Positions 33,646 through 43,126 are shown, numbered from the stretch's first letter. The stretch is DNA of 64,000 nucleotides from Bacteroidota bacterium (GCA_024742495.1 JANSYJ010000003.1:186001-250000), one strand, 5' to 3'. Made by a program: numbers and translations. Notes: generated by a model from the sequence alone, not told the origin.

Positions 33646-34268
33646 CAGTTTACTAATTCATAGGTTACACCTTCTGCAGTGCGAAATCCTAGCAATCCCT
33701 GACTAGGTTTATAATAAAACATACGTTGATCAATGCTTGATACAAAGGGGCCAAAAACCTCCGTAAAGCTGTTGCTGATAAGGTTTAGCGTATCAGAATA
33801 AAATACTTGAGAGCTACCCAAATAGAGGGTATCGTTTTGATAAAAATAGGTCAGTACTTCGGACATGCTTCCTGTTGAGTCTTCTAATTGAAGTATTAGC
33901 CAATCGGAATAGCTCCTTTCGTCATTCCCATTGGGGCGAATGAAGAAGCTATAGTTTAAATGAATGTATGGGCTATCGCAGCTCAAAGTATAGTCTCGTT
34001 TTTCACCATTCACAAAGTCAACATCGCCAAATGCCCCTAAAGCCAAAATATCATTTAAGCGCTCGCTGCTTTCGATATTGGCGCTAATTGCAACATTAAC
34101 GGTATCTCCACTAGCGTTTGCAAATTGCTTAGAGTAGTTACTAGTAGGTTTAAGGCTGAGAAAAGCGTTATTGAGGCTCAGGTTACGGCTCGATTCCGTT
34201 TCACAGCCCGATGCGATGATCAGGATCATGAAGCATAGAAAAATGCTATGTTTCCTTTTACTTTTCAA
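33645..34268 (-). CDS. Lipoprotein of unknown function
   Basis: A 207-residue lipoprotein with lipobox IIASGC (Cys22). The mature part is beta-rich with several Asp/Asn-rich loops and no motif I recognise; it may be a single beta-sandwich domain. It overlaps the HAD gene by 11 bases and the CCG gene by one, so it is co-translated with Fe-S redox genes, though nothing in its sequence suggests cofactor binding: the only Cys after the lipobox is in LSCDSP. Confidence 0.7.
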   Translation of the reverse strand: MKSKRKHSIFLCFMILIIASGCETESSRNLSLNNAFLSLKPTSNYSKQFANASGDTVNVAISANIESSERLNDILALGAFGDVDFVNGEKRDYTLSCDSPYIHLNYSFFIRPNGNDERSYSDWLILQLEDSTGSMSEVLTYFYQNDTLYLGSSQVFYSDTLNLISNSFTEVFGPFVSSIDQRMFYYKPSQGLLGFRTAEGVTYELVN

Positions 34269-34689
34269 AAACCTGAATTTTCACTTCACGTTCAATAAGA
34301 TCTGTAAACTTACCTTCGTAACGGGTTGCCTTTACCAAGTGGTTATCAATCCAATGGTAATTTCCGCCTCTGGGTTTCCCCATCAACATGCCATGATATT
34401 TAAAGCCCTTTTCATTTAACCAATCCTCGGTTACTTTGCGATGGTCCTCGGTACGTGAGGTGAAAAAATATATGATGTGTCCCTGTTCAAACCACCGATT
34501 TAAAGTTTCCAAGGCATCCGGATAGTGCTGTGCCGTTGCCATTCGCTCCGGTTCTTCATTGGGAATATCATCGCAAATGGTACCATCAATATCAATCAGA
34601 TAGTTTTTTATACCATCTGGTAATTGTGGACTTAATTTAACACCATCCTGTTCAAGCTCCTCCAGCTGAACCTTTTTTTCCTTCTCCAT
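34258..34689 (-). CDS. HAD-superfamily phosphatase-like protein
   Basis: A 143-residue protein with HAD motif I in NYLIDIDGTICDD, motif II Ser/Thr in IIYFFTSRTEDHRKVTEDWL and a C-terminal WIDNHLVKATRYEG. Relatives in Bacteroidota are often named phosphoheptose isomerase, which the sequence does not support. The short length indicates a core HAD domain without cap. Substrate unknown. It begins eight bases after the membrane Fe-S gene. Confidence 0.78.
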   Translation of the reverse strand: MEKEKKVQLEELEQDGVKLSPQLPDGIKNYLIDIDGTICDDIPNEEPERMATAQHYPDALETLNRWFEQGHIIYFFTSRTEDHRKVTEDWLNEKGFKYHGMLMGKPRGGNYHWIDNHLVKATRYEGKFTDLIEREVKIQVFEK

Positions 34690-34697
34690 TCAGTCAA

Positions 34698-36011
34698 TTA
34701 TTCATTGATCCAATTAGCACGATCAGCTTGAGCGTAGGCCCAAGGCGCGGCATTGTTCTCAATATTGGTCATCATTGTATTTAGAGATGGGTTAGCAGCA
34801 GACTCTTCCATTACCAGGTAGCGGCGCATATCCACAATAATCGACATAGGGTCAATATTTACAGGACAGGCTTCGGTACAGGCGTTGCAAGTGGTGCAGG
34901 CCCAAAGTTCTTCCCTGCTAATAAAATCATCTAATAAAGTACGACCATCATCTTCAAACTGACCAAGCTCATCGATTACATTACTTACCTCACTTAAGCG
35001 ATCGCGGGTATCCATCATGATTTTCCGAGGAGATAGCTTTTTACCGGTTTGATTAGCCGGACAAGAGGCGGTACATCGACCACATTCGGTGCAGGAGTAG
35101 GCATTCATAAGCTGAATCCTGTTAAGATCCATAACATCTTTTGCTCCAAATCTCGAGGGCTCTTCAGCAGCGTCTTCCGCTGGAGCAGCGAAAGGATCGG
35201 CATTGGGATCCATCATTAACTCAACCTCCTTTTTCACACTTTCCATATTGCTAAACTGCCCCGAAGGTTCTAGCTTACTGTGCCATACATTGGGAAAGGC
35301 CATAATAACATGAAAGTGTTTGGAATAGGGGAGGTAATTTAAAAAGGCAAAAATTCCTAAGATGTGGAACCACCATGCGGCCCTTTCCATCATAATTAGT
35401 GTTCCTTGGTCGAGGCCAGAGAAGAGTGGCGCTAATTGGGCACTTACGATCCAACCATCAACGTGGTTTCCTTCTATGTTTGCTTCGGTAGCTCCGAGTA
35501 GCAATAGGGCAAACATCAGCACCAGCTCGATAAATAAAATATAATTACCGTCCTTTTTTGCCCATCCTTTGAGATCTTTAAATCGAGGAACCACAGATAC
35601 ATTCCTGCGAAACAAAAAGACGATACAGGCAACGATTACAAGCAGGGCTAAGATTTCGAAAAAGCTAATGGCCGCGTCATAAACCGGACCTAAGAGCGGC
35701 ATAAAAACACGATGGGTTCCAAGGATTCCATCGATGAGAATTTCGGCCACTTCAATATTTATTAGAATGAAACCCACGTAAATAAGGACATGAAAAAACC
35801 CAGCAACGGCGCGTCTTTTCACCATTTTACTTTGTCCAAGGGCTACTCTGGCCATTAATGCCCAACGCTCTTTTGGACGATCACTGCGGTTTACATCCTT
35901 TCCCAGATTTATGTTTCGCCAAATCTTGCCGAAGTTTTTACTGAAAAAATAAATGGCTACACCGAAAGCCGCTAAAAATAATATGTTCTGAAGCCCAAAA
36001 TTTAGTTCCAT
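34698..36011 (-). CDS. Membrane-bound 4Fe-4S electron-transfer protein
   Basis: A 437-residue protein with an N-terminal part of five or so helices (residues 10-260, including His residues suited to heme b) and a C-terminal soluble domain with two ferredoxin-type clusters, CTECGRCTASCP and CTTCNACTEACP. This layout, membrane cytochrome-like plus HdrC-like part, matches quinone-linked oxidoreductase subunits that work with a CCG protein. The partner is likely the CCG protein at 32854-33645. It follows the MCE gene by 11 bases, in an arrangement repeated in related genomes as I recall. Confidence 0.87.
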   Translation of the reverse strand: MELNFGLQNILFLAAFGVAIYFFSKNFGKIWRNINLGKDVNRSDRPKERWALMARVALGQSKMVKRRAVAGFFHVLIYVGFILINIEVAEILIDGILGTHRVFMPLLGPVYDAAISFFEILALLVIVACIVFLFRRNVSVVPRFKDLKGWAKKDGNYILFIELVLMFALLLLGATEANIEGNHVDGWIVSAQLAPLFSGLDQGTLIMMERAAWWFHILGIFAFLNYLPYSKHFHVIMAFPNVWHSKLEPSGQFSNMESVKKEVELMMDPNADPFAAPAEDAAEEPSRFGAKDVMDLNRIQLMNAYSCTECGRCTASCPANQTGKKLSPRKIMMDTRDRLSEVSNVIDELGQFEDDGRTLLDDFISREELWACTTCNACTEACPVNIDPMSIIVDMRRYLVMEESAANPSLNTMMTNIENNAAPWAYAQADRANWINE

Positions 36012-36022
36012 CCCTTTTGCTG

Positions 36023-37039
36023 TTATTTCGATCCTTCTTCGGATACCGTATCTCTGCGCGATTTTGCTTCCTTCTCCAATTTTAGATTTTCCATTTCATC
36101 GTAATCAGGACTACGACCGAACATGGAAAAATGCACATAGCGTTTTGGATTGTACTTTAAATCAATCAAAATCAAGTTTAACTGTTCCGTAGCTTGAAGC
36201 AAATTATCGTAAAGCTCGCGCTCATTAACCAATGCGCTGGCGCTTCCGCTGCCCTCATCGATTTTACCAAGCACGGCATTGGCCCTTATGAGCGTGGTAT
36301 CTAAATTAGAAACTGCTTGCTTAAAGTTAATGGAAGCTAGGCTATCACTTAAAGCGGCCAAATTGTTAAAGATGGCATCTAACTCGCCACGGTTTTCCTC
36401 CACCGTGGAAGTAATTAAACTGAGGTCATCAACCGAGCTTACAATCTTTTGCTCACTGAGCTTAACCGCATTGCTCAAGCGATCCACAACATCTTGTAAC
36501 TTTCCAAAGGTGCTTCGGAAGTTATTACGGGTTTCCTCATTTAAAAACGCGGAAGCCAGAATCATTACTGTATCTATAGAGCCAATGAGTTTTTCGGCCT
36601 TTTCTTTAATCGGTTTAACCTGTTCATTTACCTCTTCTGCCAAGCTAAGTTGGATTTTAGAGGCGAGGGTATCTCCAGCGCTAATCGCCGCGGGGCTATC
36701 ACCAAGGATAAGCTCCACTGAGCGATTCCCCAATAAATCTGAGGAAATGCGTGCAACGGTATTCTTAGGGATATTAAAGTCCGTTGTAATATTCATAGCC
36801 ACCATTAAGGAGCCAGAACCATTGGGATGAAAATAGATATCATCCACCAATCCCACTTTTAGGCCATTAATATTAACGGGCCGAGAAGGGGATAGTCCAT
36901 CAACCTGCTTATACTCAGCATAAACAATATTTTTATTCAGGAATAAATCCTGACCCTTCAGAAAGTTGATGCCATAATACATCGAGGCAATGGCAATGAG
37001 GGTTATTAACCCTACTTTTAATTCGCGTGAATTCTTCAA
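36023..37039 (-). CDS. MlaD/MCE-family lipid transport protein
   Basis: A 338-residue protein with one N-terminal membrane helix (VGLITLIAIASMYYGINFL), then an MCE domain (YAEYKQVDGLSPSRPVNINGLKVGLVDDI) and a long helical C-terminal region that would form a needle or coiled-coil. MCE proteins make hexameric rings that move phospholipids between inner and outer membranes. No MlaE/MlaF genes are nearby. It lies 34 bases after the amidase gene, and divergent from lptD, so envelope functions are grouped. Confidence 0.9.
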   Translation of the reverse strand: MKNSRELKVGLITLIAIASMYYGINFLKGQDLFLNKNIVYAEYKQVDGLSPSRPVNINGLKVGLVDDIYFHPNGSGSLMVAMNITTDFNIPKNTVARISSDLLGNRSVELILGDSPAAISAGDTLASKIQLSLAEEVNEQVKPIKEKAEKLIGSIDTVMILASAFLNEETRNNFRSTFGKLQDVVDRLSNAVKLSEQKIVSSVDDLSLITSTVEENRGELDAIFNNLAALSDSLASINFKQAVSNLDTTLIRANAVLGKIDEGSGSASALVNERELYDNLLQATEQLNLILIDLKYNPKRYVHFSMFGRSPDYDEMENLKLEKEAKSRRDTVSEEGSK

Positions 37040-37073
37040 GAATTAAGCATTTAGACTCACAAAGATTAAAAAA

Positions 37074-38315
37074 TTACGGCAGCTTTTTACGAGCATCTAC
37101 CGCACTTATACGTCGCCCATTTTCTAAACCAATAACAAAGGCTCCTTTGAAGCCCAGTTTTTGCATTTCTCGGGCGGTGGCCTTGGCGCTATTTAGGCTT
37201 TTCGATTTTCCTGTATAATACTTGTATAAACCACTTTCTTCTACTACTCCAACATCTTTACGTCCCTTAAAAATAGGGTCATTAGGCTTTTTCTGTGAGC
37301 TTAAAGTGAGAATTTGAACCGCAAAATAAATTCCTTCCTCCGCCTTAGTTTCCAGCACCAAGTCAGGATTGTTTTCCTTCATGGTTTTAGGTTCCGCCGG
37401 CTTACCAGTTTCGGGGCTAGTTTTTTCTAATTCTAAACTGGGCTCCTTAATGTCATTTTGTGGATTAGGCTTTGTAGCATCGGGTGATTTATCATCCTCA
37501 CGGTGTTGCTTAGAAATGGCATCTGCTACAAGCAAATCTTTTTCCGCTTTAAAATCCCTTATCGCTCTAAAGATGGCAGACGCCATATAAGACTGACCTC
37601 TTTCCGATCTTAAGAAATCCTCTTCTTCCGGATTGGTTAAAAAGCCCAATTCGATTAATACAGCAGGCATGGCGGTTCTGCTAGTTACATATAAGGGCTG
37701 TTGCTTTACTCCGCGATCCTTTCTTTTAACCCTTATGCTAAACTGCTTTTGAACAAGGTCGGCAAAATGTACACTTTCGTTCAAATAGGTCTGTTGCATA
37801 AGGTTTAAGCCAATAAAACTCATGGGATTGTTAGGGTCGAAACCCTCATAGCGCTGCTCATAATTATCCTCTAAGAGAATTGCCGCATTTTCCTTTAGGG
37901 CAATCCGGTTTTCATCGCCGTGGTTTTTTCCCAAAACAATGGAAGTACAGCCATGCACCGAACTCTGGGTATAAGAATCACAATGGATGCTTATAAAAAG
38001 GTCACCTTGGGCTTCATTCGCCAATTCAGCACGTCGCTCTAGGGTTACCGATTTATTAGATGTTCTAGTATACACCACATTTACTTCCGGTAAATATTCT
38101 CGCAGGTATTCACCTAATTTCAGTGTCACGGCTAAGGTAATATCGCGCTCCACGGTATTATAGCGGCGCGTTCCGAGATTGCCTGGATCACGTCCACCAT
38201 GACCAGCATCCAATACAACTGTTCGAATACCCGTATATTGAGATTCGTTTTGAGCCAAGCCTAAAAAAGAGGACATGGAGAATATTGTAAGTAATAGGAG
38301 CGTTCTAAGCTTCAA
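37074..38315 (-). CDS. N-acetylmuramoyl-L-alanine amidase (Amidase_3) with SPOR-like tail
   Basis: A 413-residue exported murein hydrolase. After a signal peptide (MKLRTLLLLTIFSMSSFLGLAQ), the zinc-dependent Amidase_3 domain spans about residues 28-250: VVLDAGHGGRDPGNLG (zinc His), ERDITLAV (zinc Glu), FISIHCDSY (zinc His) and LIELGFLTNPEE (catalytic Glu). A Lys/Pro/Glu-rich linker leads to a C-terminal FAVQILTLSSQKK...FKGAFVIGLENG region that looks like a SPOR-type peptidoglycan-binding domain. It cleaves the stem peptide from MurNAc during division. First gene of the seven-gene minus-strand block. Confidence 0.92.
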   Translation of the reverse strand: MKLRTLLLLTIFSMSSFLGLAQNESQYTGIRTVVLDAGHGGRDPGNLGTRRYNTVERDITLAVTLKLGEYLREYLPEVNVVYTRTSNKSVTLERRAELANEAQGDLFISIHCDSYTQSSVHGCTSIVLGKNHGDENRIALKENAAILLEDNYEQRYEGFDPNNPMSFIGLNLMQQTYLNESVHFADLVQKQFSIRVKRKDRGVKQQPLYVTSRTAMPAVLIELGFLTNPEEEDFLRSERGQSYMASAIFRAIRDFKAEKDLLVADAISKQHREDDKSPDATKPNPQNDIKEPSLELEKTSPETGKPAEPKTMKENNPDLVLETKAEEGIYFAVQILTLSSQKKPNDPIFKGRKDVGVVEESGLYKYYTGKSKSLNSAKATAREMQKLGFKGAFVIGLENGRRISAVDARKKLP

Positions 38316-38331
38316 TGGTCTGAATTTTGAT

Positions 38332-38339
38332 TAGTTTTG
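38332..38339 (+). promoter_or_regulatory. -7 promoter element of lptD (TAGTTTTG)
   Basis: TAGTTTTG fully matches TAnnTTTG in the 67-base divergent gap. Transcription would start near 38346, leaving a leader of about 37 bases to the TTG start. Confidence 0.5.
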
Positions 38340-38366
38340 GCGGCAATTTGCCAATACAACAACAAG

Positions 38367-38374
38367 CAAATTTA
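38367..38374 (-). promoter_or_regulatory. -7 promoter element of the amidase operon (TAAATTTG)
   Basis: Minus strand 38374-38367 reads TAAATTTG, a full TAnnTTTG match, about 52 bases ahead of the amidase ATG. The two divergent promoters would overlap. Confidence 0.5.
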
Positions 38375-38382
38375 CCTTCATA

Positions 38383-41052
38383 TTGCGTCCTTCGGCTTAC
38401 CAGATAATCATTTTATTAACGCTCATTGTTTGCATTTCTGAGAGCTTGCTTGCTCAGTCAGATACATCAGCGCTAAGCAATCCCAGCGATACTGCCAATT
38501 TCACGATCCCTGAGCGCCCATCAAACGACAGTTTAAAGCCAAAATCATCGGCGGGTAAATCGATGTTAGACTATGATATCGTTTATGATGCCCTAGATAG
38601 TATTCCCAGTTCTCCCGATAATAACACCATAGAACTGTATAACCAAGGGGTTATTGAATACGGAACGATGAAAATTGAGGCGGGTTACGTTCGAATTGAG
38701 TTCGCGAACTCCGAGATCTATGCATCTGGTATTCGTGATTCAACCGGGAAAATGGTTCAAAAGCCAATCTTTACCGAAGCGGGTAAGGTTTTTCGCGCCG
38801 ATGAAATGCGCTATAACTTTGAAACCGGCAAAGCCCGAATCAATAAAGTAATTACCCAAGAAGGAGAGGGCTTTCTGCATGGGGAAAAAATTAAGAAGAC
38901 CAATGGAAATGCCTTTTTTGTAAGAAATGCATCCTATACTACTTGCAGTCATGAAGTACCACATTTCCGGATTCGAACCCCCAAGGCCAAGGTAATTCCT
39001 GGAGAAAAGGTTGTTACCCAATTTGCCTTTTTAGAGCTATTAGGTATTCCTACGCCTTTGATGTTGCCCTTTGGTTTTTTCCCTACAACCGATAAGAGGA
39101 AATCGGGTATTATTATTCCCACCTACGGTTCCTCTCAATATCGAGGCTATTTTCTGCAAAACGGAGGTTTCTACTGGGCTGCAAGCGAATATTTCGACCT
39201 TACTTTAACCGGCGATATTTTCACCAAAGGCGGTTATGGATTGCAGGCCGCCAGTGCCTATCGCAAGCGCTATAAGTTCAACGGAAACTTTAATGTTTCT
39301 TATAATCTCTTGTCTTTTGGACGAGAGGAGTTTCAGGAATTTGTACCGGGTGCTTTTAATAATCAATCCGATTTTGCGGTGCGCTGGAGTCATAAACAAG
39401 ACGCCAAGGCCAATCCTTACTATACCTTTAGTGCAAATGTGAATATCGCCACCACTCAGTTTTTCCAAATTACCAGTATTAATCCCGATCAAGTTCTCCA
39501 AAACCGCTTAAACTCTAGTATTTCATTTGCGCGCCGTTGGCCTGACAAACCCTTTAGCTTAAACATTACCGCAAATCATTCGCAGAATAATCAAACCAAG
39601 GACATGACCCTTACGCTGCCGCAGGTGAACTTTTCGGTGAATCGATTATTTCCTTTTAAAAGCAGCGGCGGCATAAGCGGCAAGAAGAAGTGGTATGAGG
39701 AAATAGGTATCTCCTATACCGCCAACGCTCAAAATCAAATTCAAACGCGAATGGATAAACCGCTTTTTCAGGAAACGGTATTTCGCGATTCTAGCCGTAT
39801 GGGAATTCGACATAGCATTCCGATTTCGGCTAATTATAAGGTCTTTAAGTATTTTGTTTTTAGTCCAAGCATTAATTTTTCCGAACGCTGGTATCCCAAC
39901 CGATTGGAATATGGTTTCGATACCTCAGTAAACCGAGCGGTGGTAATTGATACGGTTAGTGGCTTCTTTACCAATCGCGATTTTAGTTCCAATGCGAATT
40001 TCTCCACTAAACTTTACGGATTATGGCGCTATAAAGGCTTTATTCGAGCCATTCGCCATGTAATGACGCCAACTTTTGGTTTCAATTATCGACCTGATTT
40101 TAGTACTGATTTCTGGGGCTATTATCAAGAAGTGCAGAGCGATACCTTAGGAAATACGGAGTTGAGAAACCGCTATGGTAATGGCGTTTATGGATCTGCT
40201 GGTCAAGGCCTTTCTGCCGCGCTTACATTTGGATTTCAAAATACATTGGAGGCGAAGGTTAAGTCAAAAAGTGACTCTACCGGACTTAAGAAAGTAAAGT
40301 TGTTGGAGCGTTTCAGTTTAAATGGAAATTACAATATGGCGGCGGAAGAGTTTCAGCTAAGTACGATTCGTTTTGCCGCTTCCTCTTCCGTATTTGATCG
40401 TTTGATAACCTTAAACTACAATGCCACTTTTGACCCTTATGCCTATGATGAAGATTTAGGTCGTAGAGTAAATGAGTTTGCTGTAAACCGAGGAGCAGGA
40501 TTGGCTCGGGTAACCAACCAAAGGTTTACTGCCGGTACCCGCCTTGATCCCAGTCGATTAAAGTCGAAATCCCAGAAGGATAAGGATAAAAAGAAAAAGG
40601 ATAAAGCTAATGATGCGCCGGGAGATAATGCTGATCCAAATGCACCAGCGGCAGGGGCTTTAGGAATTACCGAGGGCGACATTGACTATTACCGCAGAGC
40701 GGGATATGTAGATTTTAGCGTGCCTTGGTCCCTTAGTCTCAATTACAACCTCTCCTACAATAATTCGGGAGCGGGAGAGCCGACTATACGCCAGTCGATG
40801 GATATTTCTGGTGATTTAGACCTTACCCAAGGTTGGAAGGTAGGTTTTAGAACCGGTTACGATTTTGAAGCTAAGGATTTCACCTTTACCTCCTTTAACT
40901 TTTTCCGAGACTTACATTGTTGGAATTTATCCTGTGCTTGGGTTCCTTTTGGATTTCAACAAACTTACACGGTAACCATTCGCGTGAAATCAAGTATACT
41001 CCAAGATTTGAAAATGGAGCGTAGGAGAGGAGTGGGTGACTTTAACCGATAA
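38383..41052 (+). CDS. lptD: LPS assembly outer-membrane protein LptD (Bacteroidota type)
   Basis: An 889-residue exported barrel protein. The best start is TTG at 38383, giving RPSAYQIIILLTLIVCISESLLAQ as signal peptide; no ATG fits. Residues about 60-220 form an OstA/LptA-like jellyroll (YNQGVIEYGTMKIEAGYVRIEF, RADEMRYNFETGKARI), followed by the LptD barrel with SYTTCSHEVPHFRIRTPKAKVIPG and many aromatic strands. A Lys/Asp/Pro/Ala-rich low-complexity insert lies around residues 725-765. It would insert LPS into the outer leaflet with LptE. Near the C-terminus DLHCWNLSCAWVPFGFQQTY supplies a pair of Cys that may pair with the N-terminal region. Confidence 0.87.
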   Translation: MRPSAYQIIILLTLIVCISESLLAQSDTSALSNPSDTANFTIPERPSNDSLKPKSSAGKSMLDYDIVYDALDSIPSSPDNNTIELYNQGVIEYGTMKIEAGYVRIEFANSEIYASGIRDSTGKMVQKPIFTEAGKVFRADEMRYNFETGKARINKVITQEGEGFLHGEKIKKTNGNAFFVRNASYTTCSHEVPHFRIRTPKAKVIPGEKVVTQFAFLELLGIPTPLMLPFGFFPTTDKRKSGIIIPTYGSSQYRGYFLQNGGFYWAASEYFDLTLTGDIFTKGGYGLQAASAYRKRYKFNGNFNVSYNLLSFGREEFQEFVPGAFNNQSDFAVRWSHKQDAKANPYYTFSANVNIATTQFFQITSINPDQVLQNRLNSSISFARRWPDKPFSLNITANHSQNNQTKDMTLTLPQVNFSVNRLFPFKSSGGISGKKKWYEEIGISYTANAQNQIQTRMDKPLFQETVFRDSSRMGIRHSIPISANYKVFKYFVFSPSINFSERWYPNRLEYGFDTSVNRAVVIDTVSGFFTNRDFSSNANFSTKLYGLWRYKGFIRAIRHVMTPTFGFNYRPDFSTDFWGYYQEVQSDTLGNTELRNRYGNGVYGSAGQGLSAALTFGFQNTLEAKVKSKSDSTGLKKVKLLERFSLNGNYNMAAEEFQLSTIRFAASSSVFDRLITLNYNATFDPYAYDEDLGRRVNEFAVNRGAGLARVTNQRFTAGTRLDPSRLKSKSQKDKDKKKKDKANDAPGDNADPNAPAAGALGITEGDIDYYRRAGYVDFSVPWSLSLNYNLSYNNSGAGEPTIRQSMDISGDLDLTQGWKVGFRTGYDFEAKDFTFTSFNFFRDLHCWNLSCAWVPFGFQQTYTVTIRVKSSILQDLKMERRRGVGDFNR

Positions 41053-41059
41053 ACCGATC

Positions 41060-41590
41060 CTAGAGCTTCTTACCCTGCTCGGTAGTGTAAACCATTTCCT
41101 TTCGGATAAACTGATTCTTTTCATCGTCGTAAACGCGACAAGAAGGAATTGGCTTCATATATAAATGTAAGGTCATGGCCCGTGCACCGCTGTTATTATG
41201 TAAGCTGTGGAAACCCATGCTGTCGTGCATATAAGCCACGCTACCTTCCTTCATAAGGCCACGCTCGCTTTCGTAGATGTCATGATCGGAATTTGACTTG
41301 CTTTGGTAACGAATTTCTTCCATATCTCCTTGAAGAGCGTAAACCCAACATTCCTCGCCATTGTGACAATGTACCGGAGTTTCATGGTCGGCTTCCCAGC
41401 ACAGTAGAATTAGTTCATATTCTTCGTTGCGACTTATGCAATTCCGGGTGTAGGTATCCGAATCCCAAAAAGTGTATTCTTCAAAATCTTCGGCTTGAAG
41501 ATCTAGGCGGGTGGCTAGCTGAACGAATTCTTGACCAGAACATTCAGCTAAGGTTTCTAGAAGTTCATCTAGATTATTAATGGCTTGCAC
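41060..41590 (-). CDS. Cysteine dioxygenase, type I
   Basis: A 176-residue cupin, GTG start at 41590. The iron-binding HxH is in HETPVHCHNGEECWVYALQG, and the third His is in DSMGFHSLHNNS. The Cys seven residues after the first metal His matches mammalian Cys93, and the Tyr in TLHLYMKPIPSC matches Tyr157; together these form the Cys-Tyr crosslink in animal CDO, whereas most bacterial CDOs have Gly at the Cys position. It oxidises cysteine to cysteine sulfinate in the cytosol. It is divergent from the decarboxylase gene at 41750, so both steps to hypotaurine may be encoded together. A weak box CGATTTTG (41617-41610) precedes the start. Confidence 0.9.
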   Translation of the reverse strand: MQAINNLDELLETLAECSGQEFVQLATRLDLQAEDFEEYTFWDSDTYTRNCISRNEEYELILLCWEADHETPVHCHNGEECWVYALQGDMEEIRYQSKSNSDHDIYESERGLMKEGSVAYMHDSMGFHSLHNNSGARAMTLHLYMKPIPSCRVYDDEKNQFIRKEMVYTTEQGKKL

Positions 41591-41716
41591 ACTTTGATTT
41601 TTGTAGAAGCAAAATCGTCTTAAAATGAGTGATTTTCCTTCAAAATTTCATAAGAATTCACAAAATTAAGTCATTTTTTATCAAAAACACAAGCATTTCG
41701 ATCAATTTATTAAAAT

Positions 41717-41724
41717 TACCTTTG
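41717..41724 (+). promoter_or_regulatory. -7 promoter element of the decarboxylase operon (TACCTTTG)
   Basis: TACCTTTG matches TAnnTTTG fully, 25 bases before the ATG at 41750. TTTCG at 41696-41700 stands near the -33 position. Confidence 0.6.
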
Positions 41725-41749
41725 GGGGCAAATTCTTGAAATAAACATC

Positions 41750-43126
41750 ATGAAAAATGATTTGGATCTGTTCAGATCCATTGCGGATGAATTAATGAAG
41801 GCAGAGCAGGAGGAAGCTGTGTTGAAACCAGAAGCTCCTGAAAATCTTTTTAAACGACTCAACATTGAACTTTCGGATGAGGCTTTAAGCGATGATGAAT
41901 TTGGCCCCATCCTTCGCGATGTGGTTTTAAATACGCCTCGCACCGCCACGCGGAAATTTTTTAATCAACTCTTTGGAGGCCGAAATTCTAAGGCTAGCTT
42001 AGGGGATCTTCTTGCAGTGCTGCTGAATAACAGCATGTATACTTACAAGGTAGGTGGACCAATGATTGGCATTGAAAAGGAACTCCTCAATAGAAGTGCT
42101 GAGTTATTGGGCTATCCTGCTAATGCAGATGGGACTATTGCTCCCGGGGGCTCCATGACTAATTTAATGGCCATGCTGATGGCTCGTGATAAAGCACAGG
42201 AGGAAGCTCGCACCGCAGGCTTATACGGCGCTCGTTTAAGCATGTATACTTCCAAAGAGTCGCATTATTCGATACCAAAAAACGCTGCCTTTATGGGCAT
42301 CGGTCGCGATCAGGTGCGCTATGTGGATAGTGATGATAAAGGCCGCATACGCATGGATCACCTGGCGGAATTGATAGAAGCCGATAGAGCGGCAGGTTTT
42401 CAACCCTTCTTAGTTATTGGGACCGCAGGCACCACCGTTATGGGAGCCTTTGATCCTATGGCGGAAATTGCTGAGATCTGTGCAAAAGAAAAATTGTGGT
42501 TTCATGTTGATGGAGCCTATTGCGGCAGCGTGATTTTTAGTGCTAAGCATCGCTCTTTAATCGCTGGTGCGGAAAAAGCGGATAGCTTTAGCTACAATGC
42601 TCATAAAATGTTGGGTACTCCTCTTTCTTGCTCCTTAATTTTGGTGAAGGATAGGTCTTGGCTTCATCGAAGCTTTTCCAATGATGCGGATTATTTGTAT
42701 CAAACAGATGGCGATGATTATAATCCAGGGAAAACCTCCTTGCAATGCGGACGTAGAAATGACGCTCTGAAATTCTGGACCCTATGGAAGTCGGCAGGCA
42801 CCAAAGGACTAGCCGAAATTGTAGATAGGCAGTTTGAGCTAGCGAATTATGCGCTCGATTACGTTACATCCAATCCCGATTACCGTGTTTACAGCTTTAA
42901 GGATTCACTAGGCATTTGCTTTAACTATAAAGATGTTCCCGCGGATCTACTATGTAATTCCTTGTATGAGGAAGGAGAGCTAATGGTTGGTTACGGGCAA
43001 TTCCAAGGAAATGAGTTTGTTAGGCTGGTTTCGGTAAATGCTGGAAATGATAAATCAGATATAGATCGCTTTTTTACCCAAATGGAAGCTTTTGCTCATA
43101 AATTAAATGTAAACCATTCAACATGA
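41750..43126 (+). CDS. PLP-dependent group II decarboxylase, cysteine-sulfinate/glutamate decarboxylase-like
   Basis: A 458-residue enzyme of the GAD/CSAD/aromatic amino acid decarboxylase group. The PLP lysine is Lys286 in SYNAHKMLGTPLSC; the cofactor-binding Asp-Ala-type segment is WFHVDGAYCGS, and KTSLQCGRRNDALKFWTLWKSAGTKG matches the conserved GAD-family LQCGR region. Facing cysteine dioxygenase, it most plausibly decarboxylates cysteine sulfinate to hypotaurine. Glutamate, aspartate or 2,4-diaminobutyrate remain possible because substrate residues cannot be assigned safely. It overlaps the transporter gene by four bases (ATGA). Confidence 0.85.
   Translation: MKNDLDLFRSIADELMKAEQEEAVLKPEAPENLFKRLNIELSDEALSDDEFGPILRDVVLNTPRTATRKFFNQLFGGRNSKASLGDLLAVLLNNSMYTYKVGGPMIGIEKELLNRSAELLGYPANADGTIAPGGSMTNLMAMLMARDKAQEEARTAGLYGARLSMYTSKESHYSIPKNAAFMGIGRDQVRYVDSDDKGRIRMDHLAELIEADRAAGFQPFLVIGTAGTTVMGAFDPMAEIAEICAKEKLWFHVDGAYCGSVIFSAKHRSLIAGAEKADSFSYNAHKMLGTPLSCSLILVKDRSWLHRSFSNDADYLYQTDGDDYNPGKTSLQCGRRNDALKFWTLWKSAGTKGLAEIVDRQFELANYALDYVTSNPDYRVYSFKDSLGICFNYKDVPADLLCNSLYEEGELMVGYGQFQGNEFVRLVSVNAGNDKSDIDRFFTQMEAFAHKLNVNHST

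Noticed and set aside
36279-36830. Plus-strand frame of 183 codons opposite the MCE gene
   Set aside because: It is the reverse-frame shadow of a well-supported MCE protein; Ser/Leu-rich composition is typical of such shadows.
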